NCBI RefSeq assembly: GCF_003004665.1 | Contig: NZ_MUHY01000004.1 | Span: forward strand, 24,225 to 88,224 | DNA from: Candidatus Pandoraea novymonadis | GTDB taxonomy: Bacteria > Pseudomonadota > Gammaproteobacteria > Burkholderiales > Burkholderiaceae | Reading direction: 5' to 3' | DNA: 64,000 nucleotides | Shown: piece by piece, positions 1-8,282 of the stretch | Position numbering within the stretch: the stretch's first letter is position 1 | Layout of the letters: each line of letters opens with the position of its first letter | Translations under genes and position numbers: made by a program | Notes under the pieces: model-generated | The model's input: only the letters and a program-made list of their open reading frames with translations | Told to the model about the DNA's origin: nothing | Databases searched by the model: none

Positions 1-764
1 CCATCTGGAGGAGTCTCATCATCAGAATAGGTTATGCCTAGGCCGCCACCAACATCGATGTGATGGAGTGAAATATTCTCTGCCTCCAGTTGATGAACGA
101 GATCCATCACTTTGTCGATGGCATTGAGATATGGTGACACTTCGGTAATCTGTGAACCAATGTGGCAATCAATGCCGACGATTTGCAGATGCGATAGTTG
201 CAAGGCTTCGCGATAAGTGCTGAGTGCTTCTTCGTAGGCCACGCCAAACTTATTACCTCGAAGGCCGGTGGAAATATATGGATGTGTTTTGGCGTCAACG
301 TTTGGGTTGACCCGAATGGATAACCGTGCGCGTTTGCCTACTTCGCGTGCTACGGCATTTAAACGAGTCAATTCAGAGCGTGATTCAACGTTGAAGCAAA
401 AGACGTCTTTTTCGAGTGCGTATCGCATTTCATCGTCATGTTTACCCACACCAGAGAAAACAACGCGGTTAGGATTTCCCCCCGCGGCAATGACACGGGA
501 TAACTCACCGGCCGAGACTATATCAAACCCTGCGCCAAGCTCCGCGAATAAGCTAAGTACGGCAAGATTTGAGTTTGCTTTTACCGCATAATGAATGGTG
601 GCATTTTTCCCTTTACAGGCATTTGAATACGCGTCATATGCTTGCGTTAGTGCAGCTTTCGAGTAGATATACAAGGGGGTGCCGAAACGTTCTGCAAGTT
701 CAGATAGCGAAAACGCTTCGGCATGGAGTACGTCATCACGATAGGTAAAAAAGGCGTTGGTCAT
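1..764 (-). CDS. lysA: Diaminopimelate decarboxylase (N-terminal part, cut by window edge)
   Basis: PLP-dependent enzyme that decarboxylates meso-diaminopimelate to L-lysine, the last step of lysine synthesis. The minus-strand reading frame starts at an ATG at 764 and stays open to base 1, so only about 254 N-terminal residues are present. The PLP-lysine motif YAVKAN is visible with Lys62, followed by the FDIVSAGEL, NPNVDA and HCHIGSQ-like (here DCHIGSQ) segments of the fold type III alanine-racemase-like barrel. The small lipoprotein gene lptM lies directly upstream on the same strand, the usual lptM-lysA pairing in proteobacteria. The C-terminal catalytic Cys/Tyr half lies outside the window, so its integrity cannot be judged. 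Confidence 0.95.
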   Translation of the reverse strand, partial: MTNAFFTYRDDVLHAEAFSLSELAERFGTPLYIYSKAALTQAYDAYSNACKGKNATIHYAVKANSNLAVLSLFAELGAGFDIVSAGELSRVIAAGGNPNRVVFSGVGKHDDEMRYALEKDVFCFNVESRSELTRLNAVAREVGKRARLSIRVNPNVDAKTHPYISTGLRGNKFGVAYEEALSTYREALQLSHLQIVGIDCHIGSQITEVSPYLNAIDKVMDLVHQLEAENISLHHIDVGGGLGITYSDDETPPD

Positions 765-857
765 AAAAATATTTAGTGAAAGCAGGTAAATATGGAAAAA
801 ATAAAAATCACCTTAATCTGCTATGAAGTGTGCCGAGGAATCAACGACAAGTACCTC

Positions 858-1049
858 TCAAGAATGATCTTCTTTCCCAATTGTCGGTGTGGGTATCGGG
901 CCCACTGGCGGAGCAACAATGCTATGAAGAGGAGTAGTTGGTAAATAGAGCGGACCAGTTTGACCACAACCAGCAGTTAATATACTGAGAGTACCTAGGA
1001 TTTTAATCGACGCTACAATTGCGCGTATTCGAGTGAATGATGCTGTCAT
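858..1049 (-). CDS. lptM: LptM-like small lipoprotein
   Basis: A 63-residue protein with a lipoprotein signal: a hydrophobic stretch ends in the lipobox LTAGC with the lipidated cysteine at residue 28, followed immediately by GQTGPLYLP. This is the hallmark of LptM (formerly YifL), which stabilises the LptDE lipopolysaccharide translocon in the outer membrane. I chose the ATG at 1049; an in-frame start at 1082 would add 11 residues before the signal peptide. It is transcribed toward lysA, 93 bases away, and divergently from cyaY, whose start is only 56 bases upstream. The short proline-rich tail is normal for the family. Functional assignment comes from the motif and the neighbour, not from a search. 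Confidence 0.8.
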   Translation of the reverse strand: MTASFTRIRAIVASIKILGTLSILTAGCGQTGPLYLPTTPLHSIVAPPVGPIPTPTIGKEDHS

Positions 1050-1105
1050 GAAGGGAAGGTATCTCGTAGGACATAAGTGCATTGATCGAAAGGATGGAGT
1101 TTATC

Positions 1106-1426
1106 ATGACAGAAAGTGAATTTTTATCTATGGGTGAAGCGGTGTTGGCAAAGGTGGAGGTCGGTTTGGAGACAAGTGGGGCTGATGTGGACTGTGAGCG
1201 AACCGGCAATGTTCTGACGCTGACTTTTGATGGAGGTAGCAAAATCATCATCAATTTACAAACGGTAATGCGTGAAATTTGGGTGGCGTCCTGTTCAGGC
1301 GCGTTCCATTATCGTTTTTGTGATGATCGATGGTATGACACGCGAGATGGCAGTGAATTCTTCCAGGCGTTATCAGGTTTTGCTACGGAACATGCAGACC
1401 GGGCAGTGATGCTTAATTCTTTCTGA
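1106..1426 (+). CDS. cyaY: Frataxin-like iron-binding protein CyaY
   Basis: Bacterial frataxin, 106 residues, which binds iron and modulates iron-sulfur cluster assembly by the Isc machinery in the cytoplasm. The sequence has the acidic first helix (MTESEFLSMGEAVLAKVE), the NVLTLTF strand, the conserved VMREIWVAS strand with Trp, and the FHYRFCDDRWYDTRDGSEFF sheet/helix. I chose the ATG at 1106 because a purine-rich AGGATGGAG lies just upstream; an in-frame TTG at 1082 is the only alternative. It is divergent from lptM and convergent with ponA (59 bases between stop codons). The length matches the family. Confidence 0.93.
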   Translation: MTESEFLSMGEAVLAKVEVGLETSGADVDCERTGNVLTLTFDGGSKIIINLQTVMREIWVASCSGAFHYRFCDDRWYDTRDGSEFFQALSGFATEHADRAVMLNSF

Positions 1427-1484
1427 CAGGACCCGATTTTGCATGGGGTGAGTGCGTTCGAATACGAGGGGCATGCAGCAGTCA

Positions 1485-3896
1485 TTATGGGTTTCCCCCA
1501 TTTAATGTTTTTTGGAACCAGTCCAGAATCCGTTGACGTTCTTGCGTGGCGATTGATTCTGGAGGTGATGCTCCATTTGAGGAGGAAATTTCTTCTGCTA
1601 GTCCTATAGAGTCGATAGCCTTCCCTGGAGGACAATCATCGTAGAAATAGTCACCATTGGTTTGTATTAAGCCATTGGGCATTATGGGCGTTTTTTCCGG
1701 CACACCACGCAGTGCTTTCTGCATATAGTCGATCCAGATTGGTAGGGCGAGTCCCCCTCCAGTTTCTCGATCACCGAGATTACGCGGTTTATCGAAGCCG
1801 ATCCATGCAACCCCTACAAGTTGAGCTTGATAGCCAGCAAACCAAGCATCATGTGAGTCGTTCGTTGTTCCTGTTTTCCCCGCAAGATCGCTTCGTTTTA
1901 GCGCATTCGTTTTGGTTGCTGTGCCTCGTGTAGCGACATCGTGCAACATGGAATTCATAATAAATGCATTCCGTGCGGAGATAGCACGGATGGATTCATC
2001 ACCTGCTGTAATCGGTTTCTCTTCCATTATTGTATGACCATTAACGTCAGTAATTCGGGCAATAATAAATGGTTCGACGCGAAAACCTTCATTAGCAAAC
2101 ACGGCATATGCACTGGCCATCTGTAATGGAGTGACAGCGCCTGCGCCTAGTGCCATTGGTAAATAGGCAGGGTGTTTTTCGGCTTCGAAACCAAAACGGC
2201 CTATATACTGTTGTGCATACAATGTGGTGATATTGTCCAGAATTCGGATCGAAACGAGATTGCGTGATCGCATGAGTGCAACGCGCATCGACATAGGCCC
2301 TTCAAATCGACCATCATAGTTTTTCGGCTCCCAGTGATGGCCACCTGCTTCGGCCGCTGATAGCACAAAAGGGGAGTCATTGACGATCGTGGTAGGTGAA
2401 AAGCCTTTTTCTAATGCGCTTGAATAAATAAATGGTTTAAAGCTAGATCCGGGTTGACGCCATGCCTGTGTCACGTGATTGAATTTGTTGCGATTGAAAT
2501 CAAAACCACCAATGAGGGAACGAATAGCTCCGTTTTTTGGATCGAGAGAAATAAATGCTGCCTCAATTTCTGGCATCTGTACGATGCGCCAAGAGTCCTT
2601 ACTATCTTGAATTATGCGAATAACAGATCCTGCGCGAATTTTTATCTTCGTTTGTGCTTTGGGGGATAACCCTGCTGCTGCGAATCGCAAGCTGTTGCCT
2701 GTCAAGGTGATATGATCTCCATTCAGTAAGATGACTTTAACTTGCTGTGGTGATGCCGAAAGTACCATGGCTGAAATTAGGTCGCCACTGTTTGGGTGCT
2801 CGATTAGCGTATCTTCAATTAATTGTTCTCGTTCGTTGGCGTTCGCGGGTAGATTGATACTGACTTCTGGACCACGATAACTGTGTCGTAGTTCATAACT
2901 CATGACGCCTTTGCGTATTGCTTCATAAGCAGCTTCTTGGTCTGCGGAATTGATCGTGGTATAAACATTAAAGCCACGTGTGTAGATTTCATCTTTAAAC
3001 TGTGCATAGAGTAATTTTCGAACCATTTCCGAAACGTATCCAGCATATACATTTAATTGATTTTTAATGCCGTGTATAAGCAACTTTTGCGCATTCGCAT
3101 TCTTATATTGATCTTTCGTGATGTAGCCGAGGTTTAACATACGTTTTAGGATATATGTTTGTCGCACTCGCGCACGATTGTAATTTACAATCGGATTGTA
3201 GGCTGATGGGGCTTTCGGTAGTCCGGCCAACATTGCGGCTTCAGCTAGCGTGATGTCCTTCAAATTTTTCCCAAAATATATGCGTGCTGCACTCGAGAAA
3301 CCGTAAGCTCGCTCTCCGAGATAGATCTGATTCATGTAAAGCTCAAGAATCTCATCCTTCGTAAGACGCGACTCAATCTTGTATGCAAGTAATACTTCAT
3401 AAATTTTTCTGAGATAGGTTTTTTCGCTTGATAGGAAAAAATTGCGTGCTACTTGCATAGTAATCGTGGAAGCCCCTTGTGAGGCCCCACCTTTCATTAG
3501 ATTCATTAAACTCGCGCGGAAGATACCAAAAAAATCGACACCGCCATGCTGATAAAAACGATCATCCTCAATGGCAAGTACCGCTTTCTTCATCACTTCT
3601 GGTATGTCTTGGATGCGTACCAGATTCCGATGTTCTTCACCGAATTCGCCGATTTGTACATCATCTGCTGTATAGATGCGCAGTGGTATTTTGGGCTGAT
3701 AATCGACGATGGTATCGAGTGATGGTAATTGCGGCGTCATCACGATAAGTATGTAGCCGACAAACAATATCCCGCATGCTAGTATGGGGGTGATTACTCT
3801 GAAGCTAAACAGGGCGATCCTCGACCAGAATGGATAGAGTTTTGAAGAAGGATGGAGTTTATCACGCGGGATATTATTTTCTGGGTTGTGAGTCAT
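1485..3896 (-). CDS. mrcA: Penicillin-binding protein 1A (bifunctional transglycosylase/transpeptidase)
   Basis: Class A PBP of 803 residues that polymerises and crosslinks peptidoglycan at the inner membrane. One membrane anchor spans about residues 31-53. The GT51 glycosyltransferase domain follows, with catalytic Glu110 in EDDRF, the GASTITMQ box at 141-148 and LELYMNQIYLG. The transpeptidase domain carries SSFK (nucleophile Ser484), SRN (544-546) and KTGT (674-677), so all catalytic motifs are intact. I chose the ATG at 3896 over a TTG at 3914. In Burkholderia the type IV pilus genes pilM-Q sit divergently next to ponA and before aroK; here only about 350 bases separate the two. It is convergent with cyaY. 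Confidence 0.95.
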   Translation of the reverse strand: MTHNPENNIPRDKLHPSSKLYPFWSRIALFSFRVITPILACGILFVGYILIVMTPQLPSLDTIVDYQPKIPLRIYTADDVQIGEFGEEHRNLVRIQDIPEVMKKAVLAIEDDRFYQHGGVDFFGIFRASLMNLMKGGASQGASTITMQVARNFFLSSEKTYLRKIYEVLLAYKIESRLTKDEILELYMNQIYLGERAYGFSSAARIYFGKNLKDITLAEAAMLAGLPKAPSAYNPIVNYNRARVRQTYILKRMLNLGYITKDQYKNANAQKLLIHGIKNQLNVYAGYVSEMVRKLLYAQFKDEIYTRGFNVYTTINSADQEAAYEAIRKGVMSYELRHSYRGPEVSINLPANANEREQLIEDTLIEHPNSGDLISAMVLSASPQQVKVILLNGDHITLTGNSLRFAAAGLSPKAQTKIKIRAGSVIRIIQDSKDSWRIVQMPEIEAAFISLDPKNGAIRSLIGGFDFNRNKFNHVTQAWRQPGSSFKPFIYSSALEKGFSPTTIVNDSPFVLSAAEAGGHHWEPKNYDGRFEGPMSMRVALMRSRNLVSIRILDNITTLYAQQYIGRFGFEAEKHPAYLPMALGAGAVTPLQMASAYAVFANEGFRVEPFIIARITDVNGHTIMEEKPITAGDESIRAISARNAFIMNSMLHDVATRGTATKTNALKRSDLAGKTGTTNDSHDAWFAGYQAQLVGVAWIGFDKPRNLGDRETGGGLALPIWIDYMQKALRGVPEKTPIMPNGLIQTNGDYFYDDCPPGKAIDSIGLAEEISSSNGASPPESIATQERQRILDWFQKTLNGGNP

Positions 3897-4249
3897 GGGT
3901 GCATCCGAAAACAATGTTGGATCGATTATGCTTCTGGTTTTTGGGAGCGCTTGTCGTTTAATCTGCCAATGGAGGTGGAATATAGAAAAAATTATGTTCC
4001 ATAATTTCTATCTTGGAACGGATGCGTTGATTTATTGGATAAAATAGACGATAACATGGATACCTCATTCGCTGTTGATAGCATGCAGCATGATTCGTCT
4101 TCGGGAGACAATTATTCTTTCGTCTGAAGAGACTACAGATTCCGTTTATGGGGACCTAATGTTTTTTGCTCTCGATCACTTCATGAGAAGTGTACGCCTG
4201 AAGAGATATCCCGGTATCATGATGAAATAATATTGAATGACAGTTATTT
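3897..4249. other. Gene-free spacer where pilMNOPQ normally lies
   Basis: About 350 AT-rich bases between the divergent ponA and aroK starts. No open frame or recognisable pilus-protein fragment could be read on either strand. It must hold the promoters for both flanking genes, but I see no convincing sigma-70 pair. In Burkholderia and many other proteobacteria the pilMNOPQ operon occupies this position, so its absence here is taken as a lineage-specific deletion. Confidence 0.5.
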
Positions 4250-4813
4250 ATGCGGGGTAATATATTTTTTGTTGGTCTGATGGGTGCTGGTAAGACGACG
4301 ATTGGGCGCGTTGTGGCACGTCGCCTCGGTTGGTCTTTTTTCGATTCTGACCATGAAATACAGGAACGCACAGGCATGCGAATTCCTGTTCTCTTTGAAC
4401 ATGAAGGTGAGGACGGATTTCGCCTGCGCGAAGCGCAGGTGATCAATGAACTCACTCAGCGTCAAGGAATTGTGCTTGCGACGGGAGGTGGAGCTGTACT
4501 TCGGTCCGATAATCGTGAAAATCTGAAACAACGTGGTACAGTCGTATACTTGCGAGCGAGCCCACATGATCTTTGGCTTCGTACTCGTCACGACAAGAAC
4601 CGGCCATTACTGCAAACGGCCGATCCACATGCACGTTTGGAGCAATTATTCCAGGAGCGTGATCCTTTGTACCTGGAGTGTGCGACCTTTGTAATTGAGA
4701 CAGGCCATCCTAGCGTAAATACGCTCGTTATCATGATCTTGATGCAACTTGAAACCGTTGGTATCGTACCAATGGCCCAGTGCGAAGAGGTTATTTCACC
4801 CTTGTCGAGTTGA
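4250..4813 (+). CDS. aroK: Shikimate kinase
   Basis: Cytoplasmic enzyme of 187 residues that phosphorylates shikimate at the 3-hydroxyl with ATP, the fifth step of the shikimate pathway. The Walker A loop GLMGAGKT is at residues 9-16. The substrate-binding DSDHEI motif follows at about 32-37 and GGGAV lies in the middle; the lid region has RPLLQTADP, and the C-terminal RDPLYLECA helix is typical. The N-terminus is a few residues shorter than many homologues and the upstream ribosome-binding site is weak. It is followed 36 bases later by aroB, the usual aroK-aroB operon. It feeds the trp genes at the other end of the window. Confidence 0.95.
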   Translation: MRGNIFFVGLMGAGKTTIGRVVARRLGWSFFDSDHEIQERTGMRIPVLFEHEGEDGFRLREAQVINELTQRQGIVLATGGGAVLRSDNRENLKQRGTVVYLRASPHDLWLRTRHDKNRPLLQTADPHARLEQLFQERDPLYLECATFVIETGHPSVNTLVIMILMQLETVGIVPMAQCEEVISPLSS

Positions 4814-4849
4814 GAGGGTCCCCTAAACGATATTTGAACGTTATTGCTG

Positions 4850-5935
4850 ATGATTAACTTAACAGTCGACTTGGGAACACGTAGTTATCCAATTCATATC
4901 GGCACGGGCTTGCTCTCGCAGCCGGCGCTTTTTGCTCCATATATTCTTGGGCAGAAAGCCATTATTGTGACGAATGTTACTGTTGAACCTTTATACGTTG
5001 AGCGGGTTGTTAAGTCATTAAGAACTCTTGGGAAACACGTGTCGACGGTGACGTTACCCGATGGTGAGGCGCATAAAAATTGGCAGGCATTGAACTTGAT
5101 TTTTGACGCGTTGCTTGGTGCGCAGGCAGATCGAAAAACGACATTATTAGCGCTTGGTGGTGGTGTTATTGGTGATATGACAGGATTTGCTGCTGCATGT
5201 TACATGCGGGGCGTGCCATTCGTGCAGTTACCAACTACGCTCCTGGCTCAAGTTGATTCATCTGTCGGGGGTAAAACGGGGATTAATCATCCTCTTGGTA
5301 AAAATATGATTGGGGCTTTCTGGCAGCCAAGTGCGGTGCTGGCAGATATGGAGACCTTGAAAACATTGCCTGAGCGAGAGCTCTCCGCTGGGATTGCGGA
5401 AATCATTAAACATGGTGCCATTGCTGATTCAATCTATTTTGACTGGATTGAAGCGAACATTGAAAAGTTGAATACTTGTGATCTCGAAGTATTAGCCTAC
5501 GCAGTTCAATCTTCCTGTGAAATAAAAGCTAGGGTCGTGGCTAGCGATGAGAAGGAGCAAGGTGAACGCGCAAACCTCAATTTTGGTCATACATTTGGTC
5601 ATGCGATTGAAGCTGGTCTTGGGTATGGTAAGTGGTTACATGGCGAAGCTGTGGGGTGTGGCATGGTGATGGCGACTGATCTTTCGATGCGTTTGGGGTT
5701 CATTGATCCTTCCTTGATTGCCCGTCTGAGAGCACTTTTGACAGCAGCCCGGCTACCGGTGATTGGTCCTGCGTTGGGTGAAGATCGCTATATTGACTTG
5801 ATGCGCGTTGATAAAAAAGCCGATGCAGGTGAAATTCGCTTCGTTTTGCTAAAAAAACTGGGTGAAGCCTTCATGACAACTGTACCTGATATTCATTTGC
5901 GCGCTACGCTTCATGATTGCGTTGTGAGATCATAA
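4850..5935 (+). CDS. aroB: 3-dehydroquinate synthase
   Basis: NAD- and metal-dependent cyclase that converts DAHP to 3-dehydroquinate, second step of the shikimate pathway; 361 residues. Diagnostic segments are [10 protein letters not shown], the NAD-binding [27 protein letters not shown], the metal ligand region EIIKHG and [12 protein letters not shown] chose the ATG at 4850 (MINLTVDLG); a TTG two codons upstream is in frame but less likely. It lies directly after aroK and 28 bases before dgt, and all three probably share one transcript. Confidence 0.95.
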   Translation: MINLTVDLGTRSYPIHIGTGLLSQPALFAPYILGQKAIIVTNVTVEPLYVERVVKSLRTLGKHVSTVTLPDGEAHKNWQALNLIFDALLGAQADRKTTLLALGGGVIGDMTGFAAACYMRGVPFVQLPTTLLAQVDSSVGGKTGINHPLGKNMIGAFWQPSAVLADMETLKTLPERELSAGIAEIIKHGAIADSIYFDWIEANIEKLNTCDLEVLAYAVQSSCEIKARVVASDEKEQGERANLNFGHTFGHAIEAGLGYGKWLHGEAVGCGMVMATDLSMRLGFIDPSLIARLRALLTAARLPVIGPALGEDRYIDLMRVDKKADAGEIRFVLLKKLGEAFMTTVPDIHLRATLHDCVVRS

Positions 5936-5963
5936 GGCTAATTTTTTCACTCGCAGAGGATAA

Positions 5964-7103
5964 ATGATGCTTGCTTATGAAGCTTCCTTAGCTCCGTTTG
6001 CGGTGCGTTCTGCTGACACCCGAGGTAGGCGTTATACTGAAATTTCTTCCGGTACACGTAGCGAGTTTCAACGTGATCGCGACCGAATTATTCATTCCAC
6101 TGCATTCCGTCGACTTGAGTATAAGACACAAGTTTTTGTCAATCACGAGGGTGATTTGTTTCGTACTCGGCTCACGCATAGTTTGGAAGTTGCCCAGATT
6201 GGGCGGGCCATTGCGCGTAATTTGCATGTAAATGAAGATCTTGTCGAGGCTGTATCACTTGCCCATGATTTGGGGCATACGCCATTTGGTCACGCGGGTC
6301 AGGATGCACTTAACGAATGTATGCGGGACTTCGGTGGATTTGAGCATAATTTGCAAAGTTTGATTGTCGTCGAGGAGCTCGAGGAGCATTACGGTGGTTT
6401 CAATGGACTGAATCTTTGCTTTGAGACACGCGAAGGTATTCTGAAGCATTGCTCATCAAGGAATGCGATGCGTCTAGGTGATATTGGATTAAGATTTTTG
6501 CTAGGACATCAACCTAGTTTCGAGGCTCAGATCGCTAACTTCGCTGATGAAATTGCCTACAATAATCATGATATTGACGATGGGTTGCGCTCTGGTTTGT
6601 TAAAGCTTGAACAGTTGGATAAGGTGCCAATCTGGCACCGTTTTTTTCAGGAGGCACGCAGTACATGGCCAGGTATCGGTGGGCGACGGATTATTAATGA
6701 GACGATACGACGTATTATTAATGCACTAATCGTTGATTTGACTGTGACGACTCGCCGACAGATTTCAGATTTCTCGCCGGCTTCATCTGACGATGTTCGT
6801 CAGATGAAGCCGCTGGTGACTTTTAGTCCAGAGATGCGTGAAGAGGCTACGAGGCTTAAGAGTTTTTTATTCGAAAATTTGTATCGTCATTACGTGGTTA
6901 TGCGTATGACCTACAAGGCTAAATTTATTATACAGTCCCTGTTTAATGCTTTTCTCGATGATCCTCGATTATTGCCGCCCGCATATCGCCAAGCGGATAC
7001 TGCCAACCAACCACGCTGGATATCCCACTACATTGCGGGAATGACGGATCGTTATGCATACAAAGAATATCGTCGTCTATTTTCAGTTGAGCCACTGCTG
7101 TAA
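5964..7103 (+). CDS. dgt: dGTPase-like triphosphohydrolase (HD domain)
   Basis: Deoxyguanosinetriphosphate triphosphohydrolase-like protein, 379 residues, expected to hydrolyse dNTPs to deoxynucleoside and triphosphate and help balance nucleotide pools. The HD metal site is complete: His72 in [10 protein letters not shown], His101-Asp102 in [13 protein letters not shown], and a later Asp in [15 protein letters not shown]. The arginine-rich entrance [23 protein letters not shown] is typical. It is the third gene of the aroK-aroB-dgt group, as in Burkholderia. An oddity is a perfect 16-bp inverted repeat with a 3-nt loop at 6778-6812, inside codons 272-283. Confidence 0.93.
   Translation: MMLAYEASLAPFAVRSADTRGRRYTEISSGTRSEFQRDRDRIIHSTAFRRLEYKTQVFVNHEGDLFRTRLTHSLEVAQIGRAIARNLHVNEDLVEAVSLAHDLGHTPFGHAGQDALNECMRDFGGFEHNLQSLIVVEELEEHYGGFNGLNLCFETREGILKHCSSRNAMRLGDIGLRFLLGHQPSFEAQIANFADEIAYNNHDIDDGLRSGLLKLEQLDKVPIWHRFFQEARSTWPGIGGRRIINETIRRIINALIVDLTVTTRRQISDFSPASSDDVRQMKPLVTFSPEMREEATRLKSFLFENLYRHYVVMRMTYKAKFIIQSLFNAFLDDPRLLPPAYRQADTANQPRWISHYIAGMTDRYAYKEYRRLFSVEPLL
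6778..6812. repeat. Perfect 16-bp inverted repeat inside dgt
   Basis: The arms at 6778-6793 and 6797-6812 are exact reverse complements, separated by the three bases TGT. The left arm contains CTTCATCTGACGA and the right arm TCGTCAGATGAAG. It encodes the stretch around [10 protein letters not shown] of Dgt without interrupting the frame. Such a long perfect hairpin is unexpected in coding DNA. Confidence 0.95.
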
Positions 7104-7269
7104 TGAATGAGCCAATTACTACTTTCGTAGTGATGTTGTCATTGGGTAAATATAATGATCAGGCTATCTGGATTCTTGAGCGTTGAAGAGGATTCGTATT
7201 CTATTACAGAAACATCTGATGCCGAGATAATAGGGCTTTCAAAGTTATTGCTCTAGAAAAATTTCTAAA

Positions 7270-7971
7270 ATGGCTCGTCTACCTCGACTTTTTATTCCTT
7301 TTCAACCGCAGAACCTTATTCTGCGCGGTAATAACAGGCAGTTGATTTTTGTTGACGACGCAGATCGGTATATCTTTCTGAGCCGATTATATGATGTTTC
7401 ACATGTACATGGTTTAGCAATTCATGCGTATTGCCTGATGCCGAATCATTTACATTTATTGGCAACACCGACAACTCAGCACAGTTTGGCGAATACGCTA
7501 CAAGCACTTGGCTGTCATTATGTGTTGTACTTTAACCGCCGTCATGAGCGTACAGGCACCCTGTGGGAGGGCCGTTACCGTGCCACGGTCATTGAGGCGG
7601 AGCGTTACCTGTTGCTTTGTAGCCGATATATTGAGCTTAATCCGGTGCGTGCTGGCCTTGTCGACTCTCCAGGTAGCTACTCTTGGTCGAGTTACCCGCA
7701 TCACGTTGGATTGAGGAGTGATTGTCTTTTGACAGATCATGAGCTTTACTGGGCGCTTGGTAACACGCCATTTGAGAGGCAAAACAGATATGCAGAAATG
7801 TTCTCGAAGCCAATCCTTGATAAGGATTTGGATGCATTGCGCATATCCACGCAAAAAGAGTGGTTGCTTGGAAGTATTGAATATCAAGAGCGTATGAGAT
7901 TGGAGGCCAATCGTCGTATACAACCATTATCTCCTGGGCGCCCACGTAGAGTGAAAATGATGCAATCCTAA
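7270..7971 (+). CDS. REP-associated tyrosine transposase (RAYT, Y1/HUH family)
   Basis: Single-strand-DNA transposase-like protein of 233 residues, related to IS200/IS605 TnpA. The HUH motif is intact as His60-Leu-His62 within CLMPNHLHLLATP, and the likely nucleophile is Tyr120 in CSRYIELNPVRAGLV. WEGRYRATVIE between them is also typical of RAYTs. Family knowledge: RAYTs are usually single-copy, vertically inherited and tied to small palindromic REP repeats rather than to a mobile IS. It lies between dgt and gltB with 166 bases before and 311 after. No terminal inverted repeats are obvious, but two TGACCCTAA copies lie downstream. Its open frame in a genome otherwise losing genes is notable. 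Confidence 0.85.
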   Translation: MARLPRLFIPFQPQNLILRGNNRQLIFVDDADRYIFLSRLYDVSHVHGLAIHAYCLMPNHLHLLATPTTQHSLANTLQALGCHYVLYFNRRHERTGTLWEGRYRATVIEAERYLLLCSRYIELNPVRAGLVDSPGSYSWSSYPHHVGLRSDCLLTDHELYWALGNTPFERQNRYAEMFSKPILDKDLDALRISTQKEWLLGSIEYQERMRLEANRRIQPLSPGRPRRVKMMQS

Positions 7972-8001
7972 ATTGTTGCTACAACCTTTTAAAATAATAT
8001 A

Positions 8002-8058
8002 TGACCCTAATAAAAATACATCTCAATAGTTATTTTTTAAATTAAAACCTGACCCTAA
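8002..8058. repeat. Pair of TGACCCTAA direct repeats downstream of the RAYT gene
   Basis: TGACCCTAA occurs at 8002-8010 and again at 8050-8058, each followed by an A/T-rich run containing TAAAA. Short GACCC-type motifs are often seen flanking RAYT genes in proteobacteria, so these may be remnants of its recognition or boundary sequence. The rest of the 7972-8282 spacer shows no gene. The link to the transposase is inference. Confidence 0.4.
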
Positions 8059-8282
8059 ATTAAAATCTTTGTCAATCATATTTTCCTGGCGTATATTCAA
8101 AACTGGGCTCATGGTATCGCGTGAAAAACTATGCGTGCAAAAATTCAGCTCGGAGCTCATACACATCATAAGTGAGCGTTTAAGTTTGTGATCGTGCATC
8201 CGGTTGCTGGTCTGGCAACCTTACTTAATTGGCTGTAATGGTTTGAAGTCCCTAGACAGCTGCGTTTTGAGATGATTTATAC

